Positions 1 to 5,929 of a DNA stretch of 7,242 nt are shown piece after piece. Where the stretch lies: positions 1 through 7,242 of the forward strand of contig CAJUIK010000085.1 of assembly GCA_910585875.1 (NCBI GenBank), given 5' to 3'. The position numbers and the translations under genes are program-made. Numbering within the stretch: the stretch's first letter is position 1; every line of letters starts with the position of its first letter. Under the pieces are notes generated by a model. It was given only the letters and a program-made list of their open reading frames with translations, ran no database searches and was not told where the DNA came from. The stretch comes from an uncultured Eubacteriales bacterium (lineage in GTDB: Bacteria > Bacillota > Clostridia > Oscillospirales > Butyricicoccaceae).

Positions 1-85
1 GGGCAAGGCTACGCCGGACTGCGCCCAGGGATGCCGGAACTGCGGCGCGCTGGGCCTTTCTGGAGGGAGGAAATGCGATGTATAA
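1..85 (+). CDS. C-terminal end of a probable B12-binding radical SAM protein (TIGR03960-like), partial
   Basis: Only the last 27 codons are present, read from base 2 to a TAA at 83-85. The tail carries three closely spaced cysteines (DC..GCRNCG) and a fourth near the end (KCDV), which fits the Cys-rich C-terminus I associate with the TIGR03960 radical SAM family. The stronger argument is context: the next gene is a DUF2344/TIGR03936 protein, and these two families are commonly neighbours or fused. The stop lies 8 bases inside the next gene in another frame, so the two are probably translated together. The radical SAM core and any cobalamin-binding domain would be upstream of the window and cannot be seen. 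The family's substrate is not known to me. Confidence 0.6.
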   Translation, partial: GKATPDCAQGCRNCGALGLSGGRKCDV

Positions 86-731
86 AGTCAGAATCCGATT
101 TGAAAAACAGGGGTACGCCTCTTATATCTCCCACCTGGACTTGATGCGCACGCTCCAGCGGTCCTTGACCCGGGCGGGCCTGCCCGCCCGCTATACCGCC
201 GGGTTCAACCCCCATATCTATCTGTCTATTTTGGCGCCGCTTTCCACTGGGTACCAGAGCGAATACGAGCTGGCGGATTTCGACCTGACCTGCGATTATC
301 TGCCGGCCGATCTGACCGAGCGGCTCAACGCCGCTCTTCCCCAAGGGCTGCGGGCGCTGGAAGCGGGCCCTGCCGGCCGGCCTGTCAACCAAATCGCCTG
401 GCACGAATATGAGATCTTCTACCATTCCCCTTGGGAGGAAAGGATATCGGAAATCTTCCAGGGCCAGGTGAAAATCCTCAAGCGCTCCAAACGAGGGGAC
501 AAGGAGGCTGTGCTCAACGATTACATCCGGCAGATGAAGTTTGAGCCGGCGGACCCCGCCGACCCGGCTCAGGGCTTCTGCTGCCGCTGCCAGCTGAAAG
601 CCGGAGACGACCCCATGAACCCCAGCTATCTCACGGACGTGCTGCGATTCCACAACCTGGTTTCCCAGGAGGACAAGCCCCTATACCTCCGCAAAGCCAT
701 TTTGGACGAAGAGGGAAAACTCTTCTTTTAA
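78..731 (+). CDS. DUF2344 / TIGR03936 radical-SAM-linked protein
   Basis: A 217-residue protein that matches the DUF2344 pattern from its first residues: a short basic beta strand (YKVRIRFEKQG), then the hallmark YISHLDLMRTLQRSLTRAGLP (about residues 15-35) and a GFNPH element (about 42-46) followed by an APLSTGYQSEYEL stretch. It has no signal peptide or membrane segment, so it is probably cytosolic. The start is the ATG seven bases after a strong GGAGGGAGG (62-70); it overlaps the upstream stop by 8 bases, suggesting coupled translation with the radical SAM gene. Family members are found beside or fused to TIGR03960 radical SAM proteins, so it is presumably a partner or substrate-handling subunit. 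The reaction is unknown. A CCRC cluster near residue 163 might bind metal, but that is a guess. The motif GFNPHIY departs a little from the more usual GFNPHPK form. Confidence 0.85.
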   Translation: MYKVRIRFEKQGYASYISHLDLMRTLQRSLTRAGLPARYTAGFNPHIYLSILAPLSTGYQSEYELADFDLTCDYLPADLTERLNAALPQGLRALEAGPAGRPVNQIAWHEYEIFYHSPWEERISEIFQGQVKILKRSKRGDKEAVLNDYIRQMKFEPADPADPAQGFCCRCQLKAGDDPMNPSYLTDVLRFHNLVSQEDKPLYLRKAILDEEGKLFF

Positions 732-771
732 AGCGAGCCCGGGTTTCTGCGCCGTTTTTGCGAAAAAACCC

Positions 772-803
772 TTGCAATTTGGGAAAAGCCGTGGTATTAT
801 AAT
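772..803 (+). promoter_or_regulatory. Sigma-A type promoter for rplS
   Basis: A TTGCAA at 772-777 resembles the -35 box. Seventeen bases later comes TATTAT (795-800) preceded by TGG, an extended -10 element. The overlapping TATAAT at 798-803 is a perfect -10 hexamer but would give a 20-base spacer. Either reading puts the transcription start near 808-811, about 65 bases ahead of the rplS start codon. This is the only convincing promoter I see in the window. Confidence 0.8.
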
Positions 804-817
804 CAGGCGTGTATTAC

Positions 818-853
818 GGACAGTCCTCTGCCGCAGTCAGGGCACGAATGTCT
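818..853 (+). promoter_or_regulatory. Folded 5' leader of rplS, possible L19 autoregulatory leader
   Basis: Between the promoter and the rplS ribosome binding site the RNA can form one long stem-loop. Bases 818-822 pair with 849-853 (one G-U), 823-827 pair with 839-843 (one G-U), and 828-830 pair with 834-836 around a three-base loop (831-833). The 3' side has two bulges, at 837-838 and 844-848. Firmicutes rplS genes are known to carry short structured L19 leaders thought to bind the L19 protein, and the position here is right. I cannot match the consensus by eye, so the assignment to that family is inference. The stem ends eight bases before the AAAGGAAAGAG ribosome binding region. Confidence 0.45.
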
Positions 854-875
854 AAGAACGAAAGGAAAGAGAATT

Positions 876-1217
876 ATGGATCTCATTGCAAAACTGACCG
901 AACCCCAGCTGAAGCAGGACGCGATCAACTTCGGCATCGGCGACACCGTACGGGTGCACGCCAAAATCAAAGAAGGCAACCGTGAAAGAATTCAGGTCTT
1001 TGAAGGCGCCGTTATCGCCATGAAGCACGGCGGCATCCAGGAGACGTTCACCGTTCGCCGCGTATCCTATGGCGTCGGCGTAGAAAAGGCTTTCCCCGTC
1101 CATTCCCCCAACATCCAGAAGATCGAGGTCGTGCGGAAGGGCAAAGTCAGAAGAGCCAAGCTTTACTACCTGCGTAACAGAGTTGGCAAGGCGGCAAAAG
1201 TCAAACAGGATATCTAA
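876..1217 (+). CDS. rplS: 50S ribosomal protein L19
   Basis: A 113-residue protein of normal L19 length. L19 sits at the interface of the large and small ribosomal subunits. The family signatures are clear: GDTVRVHAKIKEGNRERIQVFEG (about residues 22-44), the ETFTVRRVSYGVGVE segment (about 56-70), FPVHSPNIQKIEVVRKG, and the basic KVRRAKLYYLR near the C-terminus. The ATG follows a purine-rich AAAGGAAAGAG region. It has its own promoter and a folded leader upstream and an intrinsic terminator nine bases after the stop, so it can be made as a single-gene transcript. In Bacillus subtilis rplS follows trmD; here trmD is not adjacent and a radical-SAM-linked gene is upstream instead. Its codons are somewhat less GC-extreme than its neighbours, as expected for a highly expressed gene. 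Confidence 0.98.
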   Translation: MDLIAKLTEPQLKQDAINFGIGDTVRVHAKIKEGNRERIQVFEGAVIAMKHGGIQETFTVRRVSYGVGVEKAFPVHSPNIQKIEVVRKGKVRRAKLYYLRNRVGKAAKVKQDI

Positions 1218-1225
1218 AAGAATGC

Positions 1226-1257
1226 AGGGACGGAGTAATTCTGTCCCTCTTCTTTTT
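1226..1257 (+). terminator. Rho-independent terminator after rplS
   Basis: AGGGACGGA (1226-1234) pairs with the 3' arm at 1240-1248 in a nine-base-pair stem with one G-U pair, closing a small loop of about five bases. A T-rich run, CTTCTTTTT (1249-1257), follows at once. Its place between rplS and lepB suggests that only part of the transcription continues into lepB and the genes beyond it. Confidence 0.9.
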
Positions 1258-1273
1258 GTATTCGACAGCCCCT

Positions 1274-1278
1274 GGAGG
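1274..1278 (+). promoter_or_regulatory. Ribosome binding site that fixes the lepB start
   Basis: GGAGG lies ten bases before the ATG at 1289. The frame is open further upstream to a TTG at 1256, but that codon lies in the T-tract of the rplS terminator and has no ribosome binding site, so the ATG is preferred. Confidence 0.8.
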
Positions 1279-1288
1279 ATGTGATAAA

Positions 1289-1927
1289 ATGGACGAACAG
1301 GACAAGGAAACGGGACGGGATCTGCCGGCGGAAGAAACCGGAGCGCCGGAAGGTTCCGGCGGCGTGGAAGAAACCGCCGACGAGAAAAAACGGCCCTTCG
1401 CCGCCGACCTTTTTGACTGGGCGGAGGCCTTGGTCTATGCGCTGGCCATATTGGTGGTGGTTTCCGCCTTTTTCATCCGCCTCTCCGGCGTGGTGGGCTC
1501 CTCGATGTATCCCACATTGGAGGAGGGCGATCAGCTGCTGATTTCCGCTTTCGGCTACGACCAGCCGGAGCGGGGGGATATCGTGGTGCTGATGGCCGAC
1601 GGATATATGGAAAAACCCTTAGTCAAGCGGGTGATCGGCGTGGGCGGCGACACGGTGGAAATCGACAGCCTGGCCAACGCCGTCTATGTCAACGGACAGG
1701 CGGTCTACGAGCCCTATATCAATCAGCTGAACGAGCCCATGTATACCGGCGATATGAACGGCCCCTTCCTTGTGCCCGAGGGCCAGGTGTTTGTGATGGG
1801 CGACAATCGCAACGGCAGTTCGGACAGCCGCAAGCTGGCGGATATCGGCCCCATCCCCTATGAAAAAATCGTGGGAAAGGCCATTTTCCGGGTGTTTCCC
1901 TTTGGACGCATGGGGACAGTGAAATGA
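1289..1927 (+). CDS. lepB: Signal peptidase I
   Basis: A 212-residue type I signal peptidase, which cuts signal peptides from exported proteins at the outer face of the cell membrane. Residues 1-35 are an acidic, Gly/Glu-rich cytosolic extension, followed by a single membrane anchor at about 47-64. The catalytic serine is Ser72 in GSSMYPTL, and the general base is Lys113 in VKRVIGVGGDTVEI. The conserved GDNRNGSSDSR box comes near residues 180-190. The length fits the Gram-positive SipS-like class with one membrane segment. The stop overlaps the rbgA start as ATGA, so the two are probably co-translated. No separate promoter is visible, so expression probably depends on read-through of the rplS terminator. 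Confidence 0.96.
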   Translation: MDEQDKETGRDLPAEETGAPEGSGGVEETADEKKRPFAADLFDWAEALVYALAILVVVSAFFIRLSGVVGSSMYPTLEEGDQLLISAFGYDQPERGDIVVLMADGYMEKPLVKRVIGVGGDTVEIDSLANAVYVNGQAVYEPYINQLNEPMYTGDMNGPFLVPEGQVFVMGDNRNGSSDSRKLADIGPIPYEKIVGKAIFRVFPFGRMGTVK

Positions 1928-2787
1928 AAATCAATTGGTATCCCGGCCATATGGCCAAGACAAAACGGCTGATGCAGCAGGATATCCGCCAGATCGACTT
2001 GATCTGCGAGCTGCTGGACGCCCGAATCCCCACGGCTTCCAGCAACCCGGACCTGGCCGCTTTGGCCGGGCAGAAAAGGCGGATGATCGTGCTCAACCGG
2101 GCGGACCAGGCGGATCCGGACAAAACCGAGCGCTGGAAACGCTATTTCCAAGGCCAGGGCCTGCCTGTTATCGCCTTGGACAGCAAAAGCGGCGCCGGGT
2201 ATCAGCAGCTGATTCCTCAGATCCGCCAGGCGACGGCCGATTGGACGGCCCGCAACAAGCAGAAGGGCCTGAAGGGCCGCAGCGTCCGCATTATGGCCTG
2301 CGGCATTCCCAACGTGGGCAAATCCTCCTTTATCAACCGGGTACTGGGCCGTCGGTCCGCCGTGGCGGAAGACCGGCCCGGCGTCACCCGGCAAAAGCAA
2401 TGGTTTGCCCTGAAGGGCGGCGTGGAGCTGATGGACACGCCGGGAATGCTGTGGCCCCGGATCGACGACGAGGAAACCGGCCTGATGCTGGCCTTTACCG
2501 GCGCCGTCAACGACGAAATCCTGGACCTGGAGGAGCTGGCCTGTCAGCTGATTCGGGCGTTGGTCCAGGCCGCTCCAGGGGCGCTGGAGAGCCGGTACAA
2601 AATTGAGCGGGCAGACCCGGAACAGCCCTATGAGACGCTGGAGGAGCTGGCCCGGGCCCGGGGTTTTTTGCAGGCCCGGGGGATGTGCGACGCCGAACGG
2701 ATGGCTCGAACGCTGCTGGATGAATTCCGCAGCGGCAAACTGGGGCGGATTACGCTGCAAACGCCGCCGGAAGAAGGCGGACAATGA
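1924..2787 (+). CDS. rbgA: Ribosome biogenesis GTPase RbgA (YlqF)
   Basis: A 287-residue circularly permuted GTPase that acts late in 50S subunit assembly. The G motifs appear in the permuted order: G4 NRAD at 58-61, G5-like SKSG at 87-90, G1 P-loop GIPNVGKS at 127-134, G2 around PGVT at 152-155, and G3 DTPG at 171-174. The N-terminal NWYPGHMAK motif includes His9, the residue tied to GTP hydrolysis in the Bacillus subtilis protein. The last 100 or so residues would be the helical domain that contacts rRNA. G4 reads NRAD instead of the common NKxD, a conservative change. It starts inside the lepB stop (ATGA) and ends inside the rnhB start. Its place next to rplS matches the Firmicutes rplS-ylqF-rnhB order, with lepB inserted between. 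Confidence 0.96.
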   Translation: MKINWYPGHMAKTKRLMQQDIRQIDLICELLDARIPTASSNPDLAALAGQKRRMIVLNRADQADPDKTERWKRYFQGQGLPVIALDSKSGAGYQQLIPQIRQATADWTARNKQKGLKGRSVRIMACGIPNVGKSSFINRVLGRRSAVAEDRPGVTRQKQWFALKGGVELMDTPGMLWPRIDDEETGLMLAFTGAVNDEILDLEELACQLIRALVQAAPGALESRYKIERADPEQPYETLEELARARGFLQARGMCDAERMARTLLDEFRSGKLGRITLQTPPEEGGQ

Positions 2788-3440
2788 CGATGGGCGATAA
2801 ACAGGCCGCCGCTCCGGCGGCGGATTTATACGGAATCGAAGCCCTGTGCCGCCGGGAGGGATTCCGGGCGGTCTGCGGGATCGACGAGGCGGGCCGAGGC
2901 CCGCTGGCCGGCCCGGTGTGCGCCGCCGCCGTCATTCTCAACCCGAAGGACCCCATTCCGGGGCTGAACGATTCCAAAAAGCTTTCGGCCAAACGGCGGG
3001 AAGAGCTGTTTGAGCAGATCCGCGCTCGGGCCTTGGCCTATTCTGTGGGCTGGGCCCAACAGGAGGAAATCGACCGAGTCAATATCCTGCAAGCCACGTT
3101 TCTGGCCATGAGAAGGGCCGCGGCGGGGCTGAGCCTGCCGCCCGATCTGATTTTGGTCGACGGGAACCGGAACCCGGCCGTCCCCGGCGCGCCCAATTAT
3201 TGTATCGTCAAAGGCGATGGGAAATGCGCCGCCATTGCGGCGGCTTCCATCCTGGCCAAAGTCAGCCGAGACAGGCTGATGGACAGGCTGTCCCTCCAGT
3301 ATCCGGGCTATGGATTCGACGCCCACAAGGGGTATGGGACAAAAGCCCACCGCCAGGCTCTTTTGGAACAAGGGCCTTGCCCGCTTCATCGCAGGACCTT
3401 TTTGAAAAAGCTGTTGGCGGCGCAGGAGGGACAAAAATGA
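2784..3440 (+). CDS. rnhB: Ribonuclease HII
   Basis: A 218-residue RNase HII, which nicks the RNA strand of RNA-DNA hybrids and starts removal of single ribonucleotides from DNA. The four acidic residues of the metal site are present by comparison with the Escherichia coli enzyme: Asp34 and Glu35 in CGIDEAGRGPLAGP, Asp126 in LVDGN, and Asp145 in KGDGK. The GRG substrate loop (37-39) and the AAASILAKVSRD segment (152-163) are also intact. About 30 residues precede the core, a modest extension. The start ATG overlaps the rbgA stop as ATGA; another in-frame ATG at 2790 is equally possible and would shorten the protein by two residues. Motifs are those of HII, not HIII. Confidence 0.97.
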   Translation: MTMGDKQAAAPAADLYGIEALCRREGFRAVCGIDEAGRGPLAGPVCAAAVILNPKDPIPGLNDSKKLSAKRREELFEQIRARALAYSVGWAQQEEIDRVNILQATFLAMRRAAAGLSLPPDLILVDGNRNPAVPGAPNYCIVKGDGKCAAIAAASILAKVSRDRLMDRLSLQYPGYGFDAHKGYGTKAHRQALLEQGPCPLHRRTFLKKLLAAQEGQK

Positions 3441-3784
3441 AAAAGAGCGCCTTCCTCACGGGCCGGCAGGGCGAAGCCCAGGCGGCGGAATATCTGCGCC
3501 GCCGGGGATACCGGATTCTGGAGGCGGGATATCGCAGCCGTTATGGCGAAATCGACCTGATTGCCGAAAAAAGGGGGATTATCGCCATGGTAGAGGTGAA
3601 AACCCGGGGCGACGACCGCTTCGCCCAGGCGCTGGAAGCGGTGGACGGCCCCAAACGGCGGCGCATCCGGCTGACGGCCCTGCAATGGCTCGGTCAGCAG
3701 GAACATGAGCCCCAGCTGCGGTTCGACGTGATCGAGGTCTACCCAGGCGGCAGGATCCATCATATCGAAGACGCTTTTGAATGA
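3437..3784 (+). CDS. yraN: UPF0102 family protein YraN, endonuclease-like fold
   Basis: A 115-residue protein of normal UPF0102 length. It shows TGRQGEAQAAEYLRRRGY (8-25), the ...YRSRYGEIDLI core (32-42) and VEVKTR (52-57). GEID plus EVK form the acidic/lysine pattern of restriction-endonuclease-like folds (Glu38, Asp40, Glu53, Lys55), so a nuclease-type role in DNA processing is plausible but unproven. The start is chosen because a GGAGGG (3425-3430) lies six bases ahead and the ATG overlaps the rnhB stop. An open frame extends upstream to 3200 but runs inside rnhB and lacks these signals. It is often next to rnhB in bacterial genomes, which hints at a joint role in genome maintenance. Confidence 0.93.
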   Translation: MKKSAFLTGRQGEAQAAEYLRRRGYRILEAGYRSRYGEIDLIAEKRGIIAMVEVKTRGDDRFAQALEAVDGPKRRRIRLTALQWLGQQEHEPQLRFDVIEVYPGGRIHHIEDAFE

Positions 3785-3808
3785 AACAGACGGAAAGGGG
3801 GGACGGCT

Positions 3809-4519
3809 ATGGCTCTTTATACCATTGGCGATCTCCATCTGTCGGAGACGGCCGGCAAACCGATGGACGTGTTCGGCGGCGTGTGGCGGGATTACCGGCA
3901 GAAAATCATCCAAGGTTTCAGCCGGCTGGGGCCGGAAGACGTGACAGTGATCTGCGGCGACCTTTCCTGGGGCCTCAACCTGGAGGAGGCTCTGGCGGAT
4001 TTCCGCCTGGCGGATTCTTTTCCGGGGCAAAAAATTCTGGTCAAGGGCAATCACGACCTTTGGTGGCAGACCGTCTCCAAAATGAATAAATTTTTCGAAA
4101 AAAATTCAATAAAGACCTTGTCTTTTCTCCACAATAATTGTATTTTTTATAATAGGACGGCTTTGTGTGGCACGCGGGGTTGGTTTTACGACCCGGCAGA
4201 CCCGGCGGCCGCCGAAGAAAAGGTATTCCGGCGGGAGCTGATCCGCCTGGAAGCCTCTTTGTCCGCCGCCCGCCGGCAGGCGCCGGACTGCGAAATTTTT
4301 TGCTTCTTGCACTATCCGCCTATCCTGGCCGGCCCTGGGGGCGACGAGGTGAAAGAAATCACCGCGCTGCTCCGGCAATATGGGGTCAGCCGCTGTTATT
4401 ACGGCCATCTGCACGGCGAATGCCTGCGAGCCGCTTTCAACGGCTTCCGGGACGGGGTGGAATACCGGACGGTGTCTGCCGATTACCTCAATTTCAGACC
4501 CGTGATGATCAAATCATAA
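3809..4519 (+). CDS. Metallophosphoesterase, COG1768-type predicted phosphohydrolase
   Basis: A 236-residue calcineurin-like phosphoesterase with the full set of metal ligands: GDLHL (Asp8, His10), CGDLSW (Asp51), GNHD (Asn81, His82), FLHYPP (His168) and YGHLHG (His200, His202). The WW after GNHD and the CGTRGWFYDP segment (120-129) fit the uncharacterised COG1768 group. There is no signal peptide, so it is probably cytosolic. The substrate is unknown. The ATG has a strong purine-rich site, AAAGGGGGGA (3794-3803), just ahead. It lies 24 bases after yraN and 25 bases before tig, so it may be transcribed with either. Codons for about residues 92-115 are strikingly AT-rich (4081-4150) compared with the rest of the gene, though the frame stays open and the segment joins smoothly to conserved sequence. 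Confidence 0.88.
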   Translation: MALYTIGDLHLSETAGKPMDVFGGVWRDYRQKIIQGFSRLGPEDVTVICGDLSWGLNLEEALADFRLADSFPGQKILVKGNHDLWWQTVSKMNKFFEKNSIKTLSFLHNNCIFYNRTALCGTRGWFYDPADPAAAEEKVFRRELIRLEASLSAARRQAPDCEIFCFLHYPPILAGPGGDEVKEITALLRQYGVSRCYYGHLHGECLRAAFNGFRDGVEYRTVSADYLNFRPVMIKS

Positions 4520-4544
4520 AAGAACAACAGAGGAGGAAACTCAA

Positions 4545-5876
4545 ATGCAGCTGAAGGGCATTGAGAAAAAAGAGACGAACCAAGTGGAGCTGACAATCTC
4601 CGTTGATCAGGAAGAATTTGATAAGGCTATGAATCAGGCCTACCGCAAAAACGTGAGCAGAATGAACGTGCCCGGTTTCCGCAAGGGCAAGGCTCCTCGG
4701 AAGGTCATTGAAAAAATGTACGGCGAAGGGGTCTTTTTTGAGGACGCAGTCAACGCCTGCTATCCCGCGGCCTATGACGCCGCCGTGGCGGAAGCCAAAA
4801 TCGAGCCGGTGGACCACCCCGAAGTGACGGTGGAGGATATTTCCCCCGAGGGCTTTACCTTCAAAGCGCTGGTGACAGTGAAGCCCGAGGTGAAAATCTC
4901 CGATTACAAGGGCCTTGTTGTGGAAAAGCCCCGGGTCTCCGTGACGGAAAAGGACGTCAAGGAAGAGCTGAACCGCATGGCGGACCGGAACGCCCGGCTG
5001 GAAACCGTGGATCGCCCGGTGAAGGACGGCGACACCGTCACACTGGACTTTGAGGGTTTTGTGGACGGCGAGGCTTTCGAGGGCGGTAAAGGCGAGAATT
5101 ATACGCTGGGCATCGGCTCTGGGATGTTTATTCCCGGTTTTGAGGAGCAGATCGTGGGCAAAAAGGCCGAGGAGCCCTTCGACGTCAACGTCACGTTCCC
5201 CGAGCAGTATCAGGCCGCTGAGCTGGCCGGCAAACCGGCGGTGTTCAAGTGCCTGGTCCACGAGGTGAAAGAGACTCAGAAGCCCGCTCTGGACGACGAA
5301 TTTGCCAAAGACGTTTCTGAATTTGACACATTGGATGAATTGAAAGCTGATTTGAAGGTTAAAATCAAAGAGAATAAAGAAAAAGCCGCCGAAAACGAAT
5401 ATGACGAAAAGCTGATCGACGCTATGCTGGAGCATTTTGAAGCCGAAATCCCAGAAGTGATGTTTGAGGCGCAAATCGACAGGATCGTGGAGGACTTCGG
5501 GTATAAACTCTCTATGCAGGGCCTGGGGCTGGATACATATCTGCAGATGAACGATATGTCCATGGAAAGCTTCCGCAAGCTGTTCCGGGAGCAGGCTGAA
5601 AAGCAGGTGAAAGTCCGCCTGGCCCTGGAGGCTGTCGCCGCTCAGGAAAACCTGGAAATCAGCGAAGAGGAGCTGGAAAAGGAATTCGCCAGCCTGGCCG
5701 AGCAGAACAACCTGCCGGCGGACCGGGTGAAGCAGCTGCTTCCCGCCGAATCCCTGCGGGGGGACCTGCTGACCCAGAAGGCTGTGGAGCTGATCAAATC
5801 CGCCGCGAAGAAGCCCGCCAAGAAGGCGGCCAAAAAGGCCGAGGAAAAAGAGGGAACAGCCGGGGAAAACAACTGA
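4545..5876 (+). CDS. tig: Trigger factor, ribosome-associated chaperone and peptidyl-prolyl isomerase
   Basis: A 443-residue trigger factor, which binds at the ribosome exit tunnel and shelters nascent chains. The ribosome-binding signature is GFRKGKAP at 44-51 within the N-terminal domain (about 1-115). The FKBP-type isomerase domain spans about 158-242 (GDTVTLDFEGFVDGEAF, then IPGFEEQIVGKK). The rest forms the helical C-terminal chaperone arms. The last 25 or so residues are a low-complexity Lys/Ala/Glu tail (KKPAKKAAKKAEEKEG). Length is close to the usual 420-450. The ATG follows AGGAGG (4531-4536) by eight bases. It heads the tig-clpP-clpX order seen in many bacteria. I find no good promoter in the 25 bases upstream; one may lie inside the phosphoesterase gene or further up. 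Confidence 0.98.
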   Translation: MQLKGIEKKETNQVELTISVDQEEFDKAMNQAYRKNVSRMNVPGFRKGKAPRKVIEKMYGEGVFFEDAVNACYPAAYDAAVAEAKIEPVDHPEVTVEDISPEGFTFKALVTVKPEVKISDYKGLVVEKPRVSVTEKDVKEELNRMADRNARLETVDRPVKDGDTVTLDFEGFVDGEAFEGGKGENYTLGIGSGMFIPGFEEQIVGKKAEEPFDVNVTFPEQYQAAELAGKPAVFKCLVHEVKETQKPALDDEFAKDVSEFDTLDELKADLKVKIKENKEKAAENEYDEKLIDAMLEHFEAEIPEVMFEAQIDRIVEDFGYKLSMQGLGLDTYLQMNDMSMESFRKLFREQAEKQVKVRLALEAVAAQENLEISEEELEKEFASLAEQNNLPADRVKQLLPAESLRGDLLTQKAVELIKSAAKKPAKKAAKKAEEKEGTAGENN

Positions 5877-5892
5877 TTTTCAGTTGCTCCCC
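5862..5892 (+). repeat. Inverted repeat spanning the tig stop codon
   Basis: CAACTGA (5870-5876) and TCAGTTG (5880-5886) are perfect arms of seven bases around a TTT loop. Outside them GGGGA (5862-5866) can pair with TCCCC (5888-5892) across a small internal loop. The first arm contains the tig stop codon. No T-run follows, so it is not a classic intrinsic terminator. It may limit read-through into clpP or protect the end of the tig message. Confidence 0.6.
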
Positions 5893-5929
5893 AATCCCGC
5901 CTTTTGCATCAGAAAGGAGTTTAGCGCAT

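Noticed and set aside
741..771. Possible terminator after the DUF2344 gene (GGGTTT at 741-746 and AAACCC at 766-771)
   Set aside because: The six-base arms enclose a 19-base loop with only weak inner pairing, and no T-run follows; the second arm abuts the rplS -35 box.
1256..1288. Longer lepB beginning at a TTG codon at 1256
   Set aside because: The TTG is in the terminator T-tract, lacks a ribosome binding site, and would add residues unlike a signal peptidase N-terminus. The ATG at 1289 has GGAGG ahead.
1858..2784. Reverse-strand open frame of 308 codons over rbgA
   Set aside because: It lies fully opposite a gene with all GTPase motifs, has no ribosome binding site I can see, and has no recognisable motif.
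3200..3436. N-terminal extension of yraN inside rnhB
   Set aside because: The extra codons are an off-frame reading of rnhB; UPF0102 proteins begin near the ATG at 3437, which has GGAGGG six bases ahead.
4118..4153. Full promoter inside the phosphoesterase gene (TTGTCT and TATAAT)
   Set aside because: The two hexamers are 24 bases apart, too far for a normal sigma-A promoter; the -10-like hexamer alone is expected by chance in such AT-rich sequence.
4505..4517. Small inverted repeat ATGAT-CAA-ATCAT at the end of the phosphoesterase gene
   Set aside because: Five A/T-dominated pairs are too weak and too short to support a regulatory claim.
4509..5474. Reverse-strand open frame of 321 codons over tig
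   Set aside because: It mirrors the strongly biased trigger factor codons; its Phe/His/Leu-rich composition is what antisense of Lys/Glu-rich coding sequence gives.
5877..5929. CtsR or CIRCE operator ahead of clpP
   Set aside because: I searched the gap by eye for the GGTCAAA-type heptad repeats and the nine-base CIRCE arms and found neither.
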